A stretch of DNA of 64,000 nucleotides from Candidatus Methanoliparum thermophilum (GCA_004212075.1 RXIF01000004.1:248001-312000); one strand, 5' to 3'. Shown: positions 7,801 through 15,737, counted from the first letter of the stretch. Numbers and translations: made by a program. Notes: generated from the sequence alone by a model not told the origin.

Positions 7801-7993
7801 TTCCTTTATAGCTATTGGGTTTGTCTTTCGGTCATTAAAACTTACATTGTAAGTGCCAGGAACTATATCGTTAGAGAATAGAAAACTATATTTTGCAGAT
7901 AGGATACACATATTCTGCTTTAGTGAGTCCCGCATTTAGGTTCTTATCCCATATCTTCCTATTTCCGCATGGAACTATACAAAGTGTTTTCAT
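7786..7993 (-). pseudogene. Broken DUF6884-like gene
   Basis: The start codon at 7993 overlaps the stop of the upstream gene (ATGA). The first frame reads MKTLCIVPCGNRKIWDKNLN with about 15 more residues, then hits TAG at 7886. A second frame continues the same family sequence (LSAKYSFLFSNDIVPGTYNV then SFNDRKTNPIAIKEL) and ends near 7786. As I remember the family, about 20 residues between the two blocks are missing. So there is one deletion and frameshift inside, and a fusion to the Res remnant at the end. DUF6884 proteins are found in defence and DNA-modification neighbourhoods; no activity is assumed here. Confidence 0.55.
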
Positions 7994-8898
7994 GTTTCCA
8001 ACTTCACTATGCTATTTTCTATCTCAATCCTACCTTTAATACAAAATTCTCTTGCTTCACATCTATTAGAGACTGGACAATAGCCTGTTATCTTATTTCG
8101 GTATGAACAACCATACTTAGATAAATGCCAAAGTGGTTCATCCACATCTAAAGCAATCATAGGTCTGTTCTTAACGCTCAACCCTTTTACACTTTCAAAC
8201 CAGGCTTTTCTTATATATTCAAACATTTTATTCGATCTGATTTCTATACTTCCTCTCACAACTCCAGTAGTTAATGTTGCTCTTGCTACGTGGATATCCA
8301 CGGGGATAGGAACCTTCTCTAAATTTCTTAATTGTGTTATGCCTACATTGTCCCTAAGCATCCTCAACCACAATGGCCCTATTTTAGAACCACGCAGGTA
8401 TGGATAATCTGGTACTAATCTTCCGTTATACAAGTGAGTATCTTTTCTTAGGCGCTCCAAAATAAGAGGCGAATCCCAGTTGCAGTTTTTAAGAAAGTTA
8501 CGTGGATCACCTTCCCACTTCGTATAAAAAGTAACGCCAACCGTTCGCCAAATATTAGCATCTTTTTGAGGTTTCTTTGACAGTTTATATTTTTGCATAT
8601 CATCAACAATTTTTCTGAATGGAGTTTCATGTAATAATTTTGGATCGAATAAATACCTCGTTTCTGGATTATCAAATGTTTTTCTCGAACTCTCCCATAA
8701 CGATAGGGCATCCCTTTGATAGTCAATAGAAACCGTGAGTGTTATAAAAAGTATATGATCAAGAGAGCCTCTTACTACACTATTGGGCGTTATATCTTCT
8801 GGCATATCAGTTCTTCCATGAATACCCATAGTAGAGAAAGAATTATAGAGGAGTTCCGCAACTTTCTTTCCTCTTTGATTATCAATTACAATTGACAT
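7990..8898 (-). CDS. HhH-GPD-like DNA glycosylase-type protein with a Cys cluster
   Basis: A 302-residue protein with features of the helix-hairpin-helix glycosylase fold. A hairpin-like LRGSKIGPLWLRMLRDNVG lies at residues 168-186. VPIPVDIHVARAT places Asp201 where such enzymes carry the catalytic Asp. Four cysteines (264, 274, 280, 286) near the C-terminus could hold a [4Fe-4S] cluster. The spacing differs from classical endonuclease III, so this is a distant member at best. It is the only intact gene of the island, begins 24 bp after palindromic element B, and overlaps the DUF6884-like remnant by ATGA. A role in restriction or modified-base defence is inferred from neighbours only. Confidence 0.6.
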   Translation of the reverse strand: MSIVIDNQRGKKVAELLYNSFSTMGIHGRTDMPEDITPNSVVRGSLDHILFITLTVSIDYQRDALSLWESSRKTFDNPETRYLFDPKLLHETPFRKIVDDMQKYKLSKKPQKDANIWRTVGVTFYTKWEGDPRNFLKNCNWDSPLILERLRKDTHLYNGRLVPDYPYLRGSKIGPLWLRMLRDNVGITQLRNLEKVPIPVDIHVARATLTTGVVRGSIEIRSNKMFEYIRKAWFESVKGLSVKNRPMIALDVDEPLWHLSKYGCSYRNKITGYCPVSNRCEAREFCIKGRIEIENSIVKLET

Positions 8899-8919
8899 AT
8901 TCTATACTCTCCTACGCAT

Positions 8920-9003
8920 TTCGCACAACGGTTTGCGGATAAAAGAAGTTGCCGAAGGTAATTTGGACGAACGAAGTGAGCCTTTTATCCGCTTTTTGTA
9001 TGA
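8920..9003 (-). repeat. attC-like palindromic element B
   Basis: The inner stem is perfect: GCGGATAAAAG (8935-8945) pairs with CTTTTATCCGC (8982-8992). An outer imperfect pair is GCACAAC (8923-8929) with TTGTATG (8996-9002). The loop is longer than in element A and includes TTGCC-GAA-GGTAA, a small hairpin. On the minus strand it ends in GTTGTGC, a near match to the integron R' box, 24 bp before the ATG of the 302-residue gene. It has the same orientation and shared blocks as element A. Confidence 0.55.
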
Positions 9004-9153
9004 CTCAAAGGGCGTGATTTCCAGTTTTCAAACCTTAAATCTTCGATTATGTCTTGAAAATATTTTTGGCATTTTTACCACCAGATTAAGGATTTAATAA
9101 GTTTATAATCTAATTTTTTTAAGTTTTTCTTTTTTTGCATCTCTTATTAAATT

Positions 9154-9297
9154 TTAATTTTCTTCTATTGTTTCATCAATTACTAGTTCTTTTATTCTTT
9201 TTATCAGCTTTTTCTCTTCTATTATTCCTTCGTCTTCTATCATTTTTAAGATTATTACTTCTATTAAATTCTCTATCTCTTTATCATATTCATCCAT
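9154..9297 (-). CDS. 47-residue charged helical small protein
   Basis: A short ORF reading MDEYDKEIENLIEVIILKMI and continuing as a highly charged, probably all-helical peptide ending IDETIEEN. TAAGGAGG lies 8 bp upstream of the ATG, a stronger ribosome binding site than most neighbours have. It begins 26 bp after the cbiE stop on the same strand, so it is probably the last gene of the cobalamin operon. I do not recognise the family; the acidic tail suggests a protein-protein adaptor or small antitoxin-like peptide, but that is a guess. Confidence 0.55.
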   Translation of the reverse strand: MDEYDKEIENLIEVIILKMIEDEGIIEEKKLIKRIKELVIDETIEEN

Positions 9298-9322
9298 TAT
9301 TAAAATCCTCCTTATTTGTTTT

Positions 9323-9907
9323 TCATTCATCTTTCTGTTTTACAACAAGTATTGCCAAATTAGAGGTTATCTTTTGAATGTTATTTTTATTTCCGTAAAT
9401 TATCTTCTCTGTTGGATAACCTATATTCTCTAACAAGACAAGATCGAGGTCTCTGTATCTTTCATCGCTCAAAATTTTTGCTATATCTATTTTAGGTCGT
9501 CCCACAATTATTGCAACCCGTTTTATCGATAATACTTTATCCAACTCATTTTTTACATAATATTCGTCCTTGGAATGCCCGTTTATTATACAGACATTAG
9601 ACATATCTATCTTTAATCTTGCACAGACTAATTGTACCGACGATATTCCTGGAACAACCTTATCACCTAGATAACCCAACCCTAAGACCATAGGATCGCC
9701 TGTGGATAAGATAACATCTTCGTCTGTCAGTTTTTTATTTTTTATCTCATCGTAATTGGTTAAGACTACTTTTTTGCCTTTTATTTGATTTTTTACCATA
9801 TCTATAGCCCGTTTGCTACCATATACCGTTTTAGCTCTCTCTATCTCTCTTAGAGCCTGATCTGTTAATAAGCCAGGAGCTGCACCTACGCCTATTACTT
9901 TAACCAT
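9323..9907 (-). CDS. cbiE: Cobalt-precorrin-7 (C5)-methyltransferase
   Basis: Methylates C5 of the corrin ring in the anaerobic B12 pathway, using S-adenosylmethionine. The 194-residue protein begins VKVIGVGAAPGLLTDQALRE, the tetrapyrrole methylase opening, and keeps STGDPMVLGLG and PGISSVQLVCARL. There is no fused CbiT domain, so the C15 methyltransferase/decarboxylase must be encoded elsewhere. It overlaps cbiD by 8 bp in a tightly packed minus-strand operon. Confidence 0.88.
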   Translation of the reverse strand: MVKVIGVGAAPGLLTDQALREIERAKTVYGSKRAIDMVKNQIKGKKVVLTNYDEIKNKKLTDEDVILSTGDPMVLGLGYLGDKVVPGISSVQLVCARLKIDMSNVCIINGHSKDEYYVKNELDKVLSIKRVAIIVGRPKIDIAKILSDERYRDLDLVLLENIGYPTEKIIYGNKNNIQKITSNLAILVVKQKDE

Positions 9908-10772
9908 AACTGATTACCCGATCTTTAAATATAATATACACAGAATTTAGGTTTTTTGCTATTTTTTTAGCCTTAAAATAGATTTGTCTTACCGCATCTT
10001 CCCTTTCTTTATCGTCTTTTTTAGTTTTAAAATCTATCCCAGCCCATCTGCCTATTAAAGATGGCATACCTACCAGACTGATCTCACCTGTACATGCCTT
10101 CAACCCTTCATCGATATGTATTCCAAATACTATAGGCTGATATTCTGTATTATCATACGCCCATCTCCATCCTTTCCTACCAGTAACTATCGCAACTCTT
10201 TTATAATCTTTTACCAACTCCGATTTCATATCTATCAATCTTTTACACCACGGTTCTACAAAACCCGTAGTTCCAAGCAGAGATATACCAGCTCTACCTA
10301 TCTCTGCACCTTTTTTTATACCATCAGGGATTTCTATCTCTACAGTTATATCATCCATATTATCCAGTAATTGACTCATTGCAGATCTGCTGATTGTATC
10401 TATACCGTATCCTTTCAGTATCTTCTTACCATCATAGCCGATCTTTTTTGCGATGATATCTATATTGTTAGTAATATCAAAAGCGTGATCACCAGCAAAT
10501 TTCTTTGCAACAGCAATGTTTTCGCCAACCAGTCTGACTTTTACGTCTACATCTATATTTACAGGAGTTTTAACAGTTACTTTGGTATAATTATTAAATA
10601 ATGCTTTAACAGCAGCAGATGCGGTAGTGCCTGTCGTCAATCCCCTTCTAAGCAATCTTCCATCGGGGCATACTATGTATAATCCACTTGTTATCATATC
10701 TTCCAATGCATTATCCGTTATCTTTTCTATCCACTCTGTGGGATACTCATATAGTTCTATAGGGTCTCTCAT
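9900..10772 (-). CDS. cbiD: Cobalt-precorrin-5B (C1)-methyltransferase
   Basis: Methylates C1 of the corrin ring in the cobalt-early pathway. The characteristic LRRGLTTGTTASAAVKALF lies near residue 42, and GTTGFVEPWC near residue 166. At 290 residues it is somewhat short of the usual 350. CbiD is specific to the anaerobic pathway, which identifies the route used here. It overlaps cbiC by 26 bp and cbiE by 8 bp. Confidence 0.9.
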   Translation of the reverse strand: MRDPIELYEYPTEWIEKITDNALEDMITSGLYIVCPDGRLLRRGLTTGTTASAAVKALFNNYTKVTVKTPVNIDVDVKVRLVGENIAVAKKFAGDHAFDITNNIDIIAKKIGYDGKKILKGYGIDTISRSAMSQLLDNMDDITVEIEIPDGIKKGAEIGRAGISLLGTTGFVEPWCKRLIDMKSELVKDYKRVAIVTGRKGWRWAYDNTEYQPIVFGIHIDEGLKACTGEISLVGMPSLIGRWAGIDFKTKKDDKEREDAVRQIYFKAKKIAKNLNSVYIIFKDRVISYG

Positions 10773-11364
10773 CTTCTATAGCCTGATCTATAAGACCGTT
10801 GAATATTGCCACAGCCATAGTACTACCGCCTCGAGTTCCCACCGTCGTGATAGATGGTATATCCAGACTTCTGATATATTCTTTCGATTCGGCAGCATTT
10901 ACAAATCCTACAGGGGTAGCAATTATCAACACTGGTTTAATAATACCCTCTTTTACCATATCAGATACTGCAATAGCTGCAGATGGTGCGTTTCCGATTA
11001 TAATAATAGAGCCATCTAATCTGTCTTTATTTTTGTAAAATCCGGAAGCCGTCCTTGTATTTTTATCGTCCTCAGAATAATCCGATGATAGGACGCATTT
11101 TACTTTATATCTATTGATGCCTGCTTTTATCATCTCCACATCACAGTAAGCCTTATATCCTCTTTTAATAGCATCTTTTCCTGCATTTATCGGATTATTC
11201 TTAAAAACTATCAGATCTTTTATGCTAAAATCTCCTGTTGCTATAACTGCTCTCTTAATTATTCTATCTTCAGGAAGATCGCCCGTGATTTTTTGGCTTA
11301 CAATCTTGTAACTTCTATCGGCTATCTCTTTTGCCCCTCTCGTATAATCTCCCATATCTCTCAT
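10747..11364 (-). CDS. cbiC: Cobalt-precorrin-8 methylmutase
   Basis: Moves the methyl group from C11 to C12 to give cobyrinate. MGDYTRGAKEIADRSYKIV at the N-terminus, the GNAPSAAIAV segment and IATPVGFVNAAESKEY are family hallmarks. The 205 residues match the usual length. The start overlaps the cbiH stop by ATGA. The 3' end overlaps cbiD, so the enzymes are probably made in fixed ratio. Confidence 0.92.
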   Translation of the reverse strand: MRDMGDYTRGAKEIADRSYKIVSQKITGDLPEDRIIKRAVIATGDFSIKDLIVFKNNPINAGKDAIKRGYKAYCDVEMIKAGINRYKVKCVLSSDYSEDDKNTRTASGFYKNKDRLDGSIIIIGNAPSAAIAVSDMVKEGIIKPVLIIATPVGFVNAAESKEYIRSLDIPSITTVGTRGGSTMAVAIFNGLIDQAIEDERPYRTI

Positions 11365-12107
11365 AGTTTATACCCTCTGGGTGTTATCAACATATCATTA
11401 TACTTCGTCTCAGAATTTCCCACGATCAGGATAGTACTCATATCTACAAAATCGATATACTTATCTAAATCTCGACATCTACATATTATATGTTCTTCGT
11501 TGCTTCTAGTAGCATTTTTTACTATTCCAACCCAACAATCTAGTCTATACTCTTTCAATACATCTATTGCTTCTTTTAATCTGTTAACTCTTCCTCTGCT
11601 TGAAGGGTTATATATAGATATTACAAAATCACCCGATACGGCATGTTTAATTCTCTTTTTGATAACCTCCCACGGGATCAATAGATCGCTCAGACTGATT
11701 ACTGCAAAATCGTTTGATATGGGACAACCTAATCTTATATTAGCAACACTAAACGCGGAGATTCCAGGAATAACCTCATAGTCGATGTCATTATTATTTT
11801 TCATTATCAATTCTATCACAAGACCTAATAATCCATAGATAGCAGGATCTCCTCCGCTGATCAGAGATACTGTATTATTCTTTGCCAACTCAAACGCCAT
11901 ATTTGTTCTTTCTATCTCTTTACCCATACCTTTGGATATCTTTTTTGCATCCGTCTCGATGCCTTCTATGAGTTTTATATATCGGTTATGTCCTATAATA
12001 TATTCAGACTCTTTCAGTGCTTTTAATGCCTTTAAAGTTAATAGTTCTTGATCCCCTGGACCAATCCCGATTATGTATAACTTCCCTTTTTTATCTTGCG
12101 ATTGCAA
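11361..12107 (-). CDS. cbiH: Cobalt-precorrin-3B (C17)-methyltransferase
   Basis: Methylates C17 with ring contraction in anaerobic corrin synthesis. LYIIGIGPGDQELLTLKALKAL is the tetrapyrrole methylase N-terminus. LISGGDPAIYGLLGLV, PGISAFSVANIRLGCP and the C-terminal STILIVGNSET are conserved. The predicted start is TTG at 12107, inside the end of cbiG (17-bp overlap). The 248 residues match CbiH without added domains. Confidence 0.9.
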   Translation of the reverse strand: MQSQDKKGKLYIIGIGPGDQELLTLKALKALKESEYIIGHNRYIKLIEGIETDAKKISKGMGKEIERTNMAFELAKNNTVSLISGGDPAIYGLLGLVIELIMKNNNDIDYEVIPGISAFSVANIRLGCPISNDFAVISLSDLLIPWEVIKKRIKHAVSGDFVISIYNPSSRGRVNRLKEAIDVLKEYRLDCWVGIVKNATRSNEEHIICRCRDLDKYIDFVDMSTILIVGNSETKYNDMLITPRGYKL

Positions 12108-12777
12108 TCGTTACCCTCCCATAAACTTTTTTAGGATAGATCAGCTCTTTACCAAAATACAATGCAGATGCATCCGCCACACTTTTTAATCCTATCAATC
12201 TTGCTTTACTCTCTTTTACATTCATCTTTTCTATCTTGTTTTTCTCTAAAAAGATTAAAGGTTTTTTAATCTCATCTACAGCATCGATCAATCCTTCTTC
12301 ATTTTTTTTAAGATCTGTAGTAACAATCACTCGAATATCTTTTAAATCTGCGTTGATATCATCCAATGCTTTTTTTAATGCGTTCAATATCTCCTCTTTA
12401 TTAACTCCTCGATCGCATCCTATTCCTATGCTTAATCCTTCAGAATATTCCATAGAAGTAGTAATTACAGGAATTAAACCAGATTTCGATAATATATATG
12501 CTATATCGTTCGCACCATGGTGTCCACCTATTAACGGTATAGCATAAGTCATCGTTTTATCTACAGCGATTACAGGTGTATCCGTCCATTTATTTTTGAG
12601 GAGAGGAGCGATCTCTCTGATAATGATTCCTGTCGGCATAAGAGCAACGATCCCTTTACATCCCCATATCTCTTTAAACAAGTTTTTTGACCAGAATAAG
12701 ACGGTACTATCCTTCATAATATTGGCAATCATATGAAGCTTCTCATAATCCTTTTTAAATCCAACTACGGCAATCAT
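12091..12777 (-). CDS. cbiG: Cobalt-precorrin-5A hydrolase, short form
   Basis: Opens the delta-lactone of cobalt-precorrin-5A, releasing acetaldehyde. The N-terminal domain is seen in GIIIREIAPLLKNKWTDTPV and IPLIGGHHGANDIAY. The C-terminal domain begins with IGIGCDRGVNKEEILNAL and contains FFGKEL-like FGKELIYPKK. At 228 residues it is about 100 shorter than typical CbiG; the linking middle domain appears absent or very short while both end domains remain. It overlaps cobY by 4 bp and cbiH by 17 bp. Confidence 0.85.
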   Translation of the reverse strand: MIAVVGFKKDYEKLHMIANIMKDSTVLFWSKNLFKEIWGCKGIVALMPTGIIIREIAPLLKNKWTDTPVIAVDKTMTYAIPLIGGHHGANDIAYILSKSGLIPVITTSMEYSEGLSIGIGCDRGVNKEEILNALKKALDDINADLKDIRVIVTTDLKKNEEGLIDAVDEIKKPLIFLEKNKIEKMNVKESKARLIGLKSVADASALYFGKELIYPKKVYGRVTIAIAR

Positions 12778-13454
12778 TTTGTTAATTTCCCCATTTTACA
12801 AGAATTTTGCTTATATAATTTTATAAACTTTATATAATTTTCAACATAATTGATATTGAATGCAAGGTATGCAAGAGTAGGTACCTTTCTGATATCTTTT
12901 AAACCTAATATAAGTTTGTACTCTTCCTGTTCTTCATCTATATACGACCCATCTATGATATTGATACCTGTTGGAACTATATTCTCGTTATTATACTCAA
13001 GAATTAAATCTGTTTTTATTTTATATTTATCGTATACTTCTTTTTGCATAAAGACAGCAAGTGCATCCTTCTCTACTTTTTTATATATAGAAATTATGTA
13101 CCTTAATATTTCTGAATCAAACAATGGAATATCTGCAGACATATACAAAAAAGGCTCTCTTAAAGATAGATAATTTATACATTCTTGTAAATCTTCAATG
13201 TATCCTTTCCCACTGGTCCTTATGATAGATAAATCTTCTCTTTTAGACGCCAGTCTTAGAACAAATCTCTCGGTAATCGGTGTATACGTCGTGGTACATA
13301 CGATTATTTTATCAATAGTATTATCAAGACTAAGATCGATCAATGAGTCTAAAATAATCTCTATTATCGGTCTTCCAGATATATTTAAAAAAGGTTTTTC
13401 TATATCTACTAAGAAACGTCTTCCTTTTCCACCTGCCATCAAAATGGTATGCAT
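12774..13454 (-). CDS. cobY: GTP:adenosylcobinamide-phosphate guanylyltransferase (archaeal type)
   Basis: Activates adenosylcobinamide phosphate with GTP before the lower ligand is added; archaea use CobY in place of bacterial CobU. The nucleotidyltransferase start MHTILMAGGKGRRFLVDIEK is clear, followed by YMSADIPLFD with the metal-binding Asp. The 226 residues are slightly longer than the archaeal norm near 200. It overlaps cobS by 16 bp and cbiG by 4 bp. A related MobA-like role is possible but unlikely in this operon. Confidence 0.85.
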   Translation of the reverse strand: MHTILMAGGKGRRFLVDIEKPFLNISGRPIIEIILDSLIDLSLDNTIDKIIVCTTTYTPITERFVLRLASKREDLSIIRTSGKGYIEDLQECINYLSLREPFLYMSADIPLFDSEILRYIISIYKKVEKDALAVFMQKEVYDKYKIKTDLILEYNNENIVPTGINIIDGSYIDEEQEEYKLILGLKDIRKVPTLAYLAFNINYVENYIKFIKLYKQNSCKMGKLTK

Positions 13455-14170
13455 CCTATCACCATCAGTACCAACAATCTTCCAATCTCGTTTCCTGCAC
13501 CGAGCACATCTCCGTTTATCCCACCAAAATTCTTGTTACATATCAGCAATATTACCAAATCGGCTAAGATAACAGGAGCGATATAAATTAATGTTTTTAC
13601 ACCCCATAGGTATAAAAAAGGTAGAATGAAGAGGTATGATAAGAAAATATCCCTGTATGATATCCTGTCTATAAATAACGATCCCATTCCTTCATGAATA
13701 CTTCTTCCGAGAGACGCTAGATTTACCATAGAGATTTTAGCTAAAATCTCGGCAAAAATGAATATAACAACTAAATTAAGCCCAATTATATTTTCAATAG
13801 AAACATATAACGCTAAAAGGTAAAAAATAAGAGAAAAGAGTGCACCAATCCCAATGTTTGTATCTTTCATAGCATCAATATTACCATGTGCCATCAATCC
13901 ATCGAATAGGTCGGCCAAACCATCTATATGAATTAAACCGGTTAGTATATACAAAAAAAATATAACAGCAAGTGGATATATCCCTTCCAATAGGGTTATC
14001 TGTGAAATAAACGTAGAGAACATCCCTACTAAAAACCCTATTAAAACACCTATTAAAGGAAAGACGAAGATATTCTCTGCCAATGCGTGAAACCCCTCTT
14101 TATCGGTCTTGACAGGAAACCTCGTAAATAATGCTATTCCTCCTATAACTGCTTTAAATATATCATTCAC
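13439..14170 (-). CDS. cobS: Adenosylcobinamide-GDP ribazoletransferase (cobalamin synthase)
   Basis: Joins the nucleotide loop to GDP-cobinamide at the membrane, the last step of cobalamin assembly. The 243 residues contain five to six transmembrane helices. The N-terminal IALFTRFPVK and the conserved GLIHIDGLADLFDGLMAH (acidic metal-binding motif) identify the family. It is the first gene of the minus-strand operon cobS-cobY-cbiG-cbiH-cbiC-cbiD-cbiE. Two tandem TATA-like repeats lie directly upstream. Confidence 0.92.
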   Translation of the reverse strand: MNDIFKAVIGGIALFTRFPVKTDKEGFHALAENIFVFPLIGVLIGFLVGMFSTFISQITLLEGIYPLAVIFFLYILTGLIHIDGLADLFDGLMAHGNIDAMKDTNIGIGALFSLIFYLLALYVSIENIIGLNLVVIFIFAEILAKISMVNLASLGRSIHEGMGSLFIDRISYRDIFLSYLFILPFLYLWGVKTLIYIAPVILADLVILLICNKNFGGINGDVLGAGNEIGRLLVLMVIGCIPF

Positions 14171-14176
14171 ATTCTT

Positions 14177-14208
14177 AATATATAAAATTCTATATATATA
14201 AAATTCTA
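14177..14208 (-). promoter_or_regulatory. Tandem TATA-like repeats upstream of cobS
   Basis: The unit ATATAAAATTCTAT occurs twice in tandem 7-38 bp before the cobS start. On the minus strand each copy reads as a TATA box (GAATTTTATATA). The close spacing would give a leaderless or nearly leaderless transcript. No cobalamin riboswitch features were seen in this interval. Confidence 0.35.
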
Positions 14209-14299
14209 TATTTAATTATAACTTTGGTGAAGATTTAATATAAAAATTATAAAATAATTGTAGTTTTATAAACTTGAGATTAAAACTCTGTTTTTCTGA

Positions 14300-14389
14300 T
14301 TAAATAGTACAGGTATTTAGTTCGGTACTACCTGTAGTTATACTAAGGATCAAGTTAAGTATTTCCATCAAATTTTCCAATAATGGCAT
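14300..14389 (-). CDS. Candidate 29-residue peptide gene
   Basis: A 29-codon minus-strand ORF sits in the 366-bp gap between cobS and the beta-oxidation operon. It starts MPLLENLMEILNLILSITTG and ends in a Ser/Thr-rich tail with one Cys. AAAGGAGGG lies 6 bp upstream of the ATG, and a TATA-like AAATATATATAG lies at about 14431-14443. The N-terminal half is an amphipathic hydrophobic helix. Such a layout fits a membrane-active, signalling or leader peptide, but I recognise no family. The rest of the gap holds AT-rich promoter sequence on both strands. Confidence 0.4.
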   Translation of the reverse strand: MPLLENLMEILNLILSITTGSTELNTCTI

Positions 14390-14488
14390 CTTTTATCCCT
14401 CCTTTTATTTTACGATACTGTAATATAATAATGCTATATATATTTATCCTTATTATTAATGATTACTTTATCTTACTATTAAGACAAA

Positions 14489-14500
14489 TTTTATATATAT
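14489..14500 (+). promoter_or_regulatory. TATA box of the beta-oxidation operon
   Basis: TTTTATATATAT lies 38-49 bp upstream of the 3-hydroxyacyl-CoA dehydrogenase ATG, with AAGGAGGT at 14522-14529 as ribosome binding site. Transcription would start near 14520, leaving a leader of under 20 nt. Confidence 0.5.
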
Positions 14501-14537
14501 CTATCTCTTTCCAATAAGATTAAGGAGGTAAAGTATA

Positions 14538-15722
14538 ATGAATGTAGATGATATAAAAAAGATAGCTGTATTGGGTGCAGGCGCAATGGGTCATGGTATA
14601 GCGATGGTAGCTTTAATGGCTGGTTACAATGTTGTATTAAGAGATATAAAGCAGGAGTTTGTTGATAAAGGCGTTAAAGCAATGCAAGAAGAATTTGATA
14701 AATTTTATGTCTCTAAAGGAAAATTAACTGAGGAAGAGGTAGCTAAAATGATGAACGAGCAATTAACTACTGCCGTAGATATGAAAGATGCTGCATCTGA
14801 TATCGATTTTTCTATAGAAGCAGTCCCGGAGATTATGAAGATTAAAAAAGAAGTATTCGGAGATTTAGATAAATATGCTCCGGAACATGCAATCTTGGCA
14901 TCTAATACATCGATGATGAGTATTACAGAGATTGCTAAGGCAACTAACAGACCGGATAAAGTAGTGGGCATGCATTGGTTCAATCCCCCAACCAGGATGC
15001 AACTCATCGAGGTAATAAAAGGAGAAAAGACGAGCGAAGAGACGATGCAGGTTACATACGATCTATCTAAAAAGCTTGGAAAGGTTCCGATACGTGTAGA
15101 AAAAGATGTTACGGGATTCATTGTAAACAGAATTTCAGCTCCTGCTAATGCGCTTCTTGGTGCGCTATTAGATAAAGGAGATGTATCTCCAGAGGCAGTA
15201 GATGCACTTTTGATGTCTGTAGGACAACCTATGGGTGCATATCTTCTAATGGACTATGTAGGTTTGGATATATCTTGCGAGACGCTAAAATACTGTGCAG
15301 AGACACTTTCATCCGATTATGAACCTTCAAAAGTTATATCAGATCTAATCAGTAAAGGCCAACTTGGAATGAAGACTGGAAAAGGAATATATGACTGGTC
15401 ACAAGGAAGGCCAAAGATAGACGAATCTAAATCTGCTGAGGCAGCAGAAAAGTTTGATCCGATGGAACCTGTTGCAGTTCAGATAAACGAAGCAGTAAAA
15501 CTTCTTGAACAAGATGTCGTTAAAAACCCAGATGATATAGATACTGCAGTTAAATTAGGATTGAACATGCCGATGGGACCGTTTGATATGCTTGGCATGT
15601 TCGAAGATTTAAAAGGTTTGTTGGAGAGTCTGGCAAAGAAGTATAATAAGAAGATATTCGAACCTACCAAGACGATTAAAGAGGGTAAACTTAAAGAATT
15701 ATTAGAAAGCCGTAGAAGATAA
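14538..15722 (+). CDS. 3-hydroxyacyl-CoA dehydrogenase
   Basis: Oxidises 3-hydroxyacyl-CoA to 3-ketoacyl-CoA with NAD+, the third step of beta-oxidation. The Rossmann fold begins IAVLGAGAMGHGIAMVALMA. The catalytic SIEAVPE and MHWFNPPTRMQLIEV segments and KDVTGFIVNRI are conserved. At 394 residues it has the NAD domain plus two copies of the helical C-terminal dimerisation domain (second copy about residues 310-390, with MPMGPFDMLG). This is longer than the 285-residue bacterial enzyme and shorter than archaeal hydratase fusions; the hydratase is the separate next gene, 15 bp downstream. A strong AAGGAGGT precedes the ATG. Confidence 0.93.
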   Translation: MNVDDIKKIAVLGAGAMGHGIAMVALMAGYNVVLRDIKQEFVDKGVKAMQEEFDKFYVSKGKLTEEEVAKMMNEQLTTAVDMKDAASDIDFSIEAVPEIMKIKKEVFGDLDKYAPEHAILASNTSMMSITEIAKATNRPDKVVGMHWFNPPTRMQLIEVIKGEKTSEETMQVTYDLSKKLGKVPIRVEKDVTGFIVNRISAPANALLGALLDKGDVSPEAVDALLMSVGQPMGAYLLMDYVGLDISCETLKYCAETLSSDYEPSKVISDLISKGQLGMKTGKGIYDWSQGRPKIDESKSAEAAEKFDPMEPVAVQINEAVKLLEQDVVKNPDDIDTAVKLGLNMPMGPFDMLGMFEDLKGLLESLAKKYNKKIFEPTKTIKEGKLKELLESRRR

Positions 15723-15737
15723 ATAAGGAGGAATTAT

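Noticed and set aside
9135-9377. Plus-strand Leu-rich 80-residue ORF
   Set aside because: It is the antisense shadow of the 47-residue ORF and the cbiE end, which have better coding signs and a Shine-Dalgarno.
14171-14299. Cobalamin riboswitch before cobS
   Set aside because: The sequence is AT-rich with tandem TATA-like repeats, and no B12-box-like GC-rich segment is seen.
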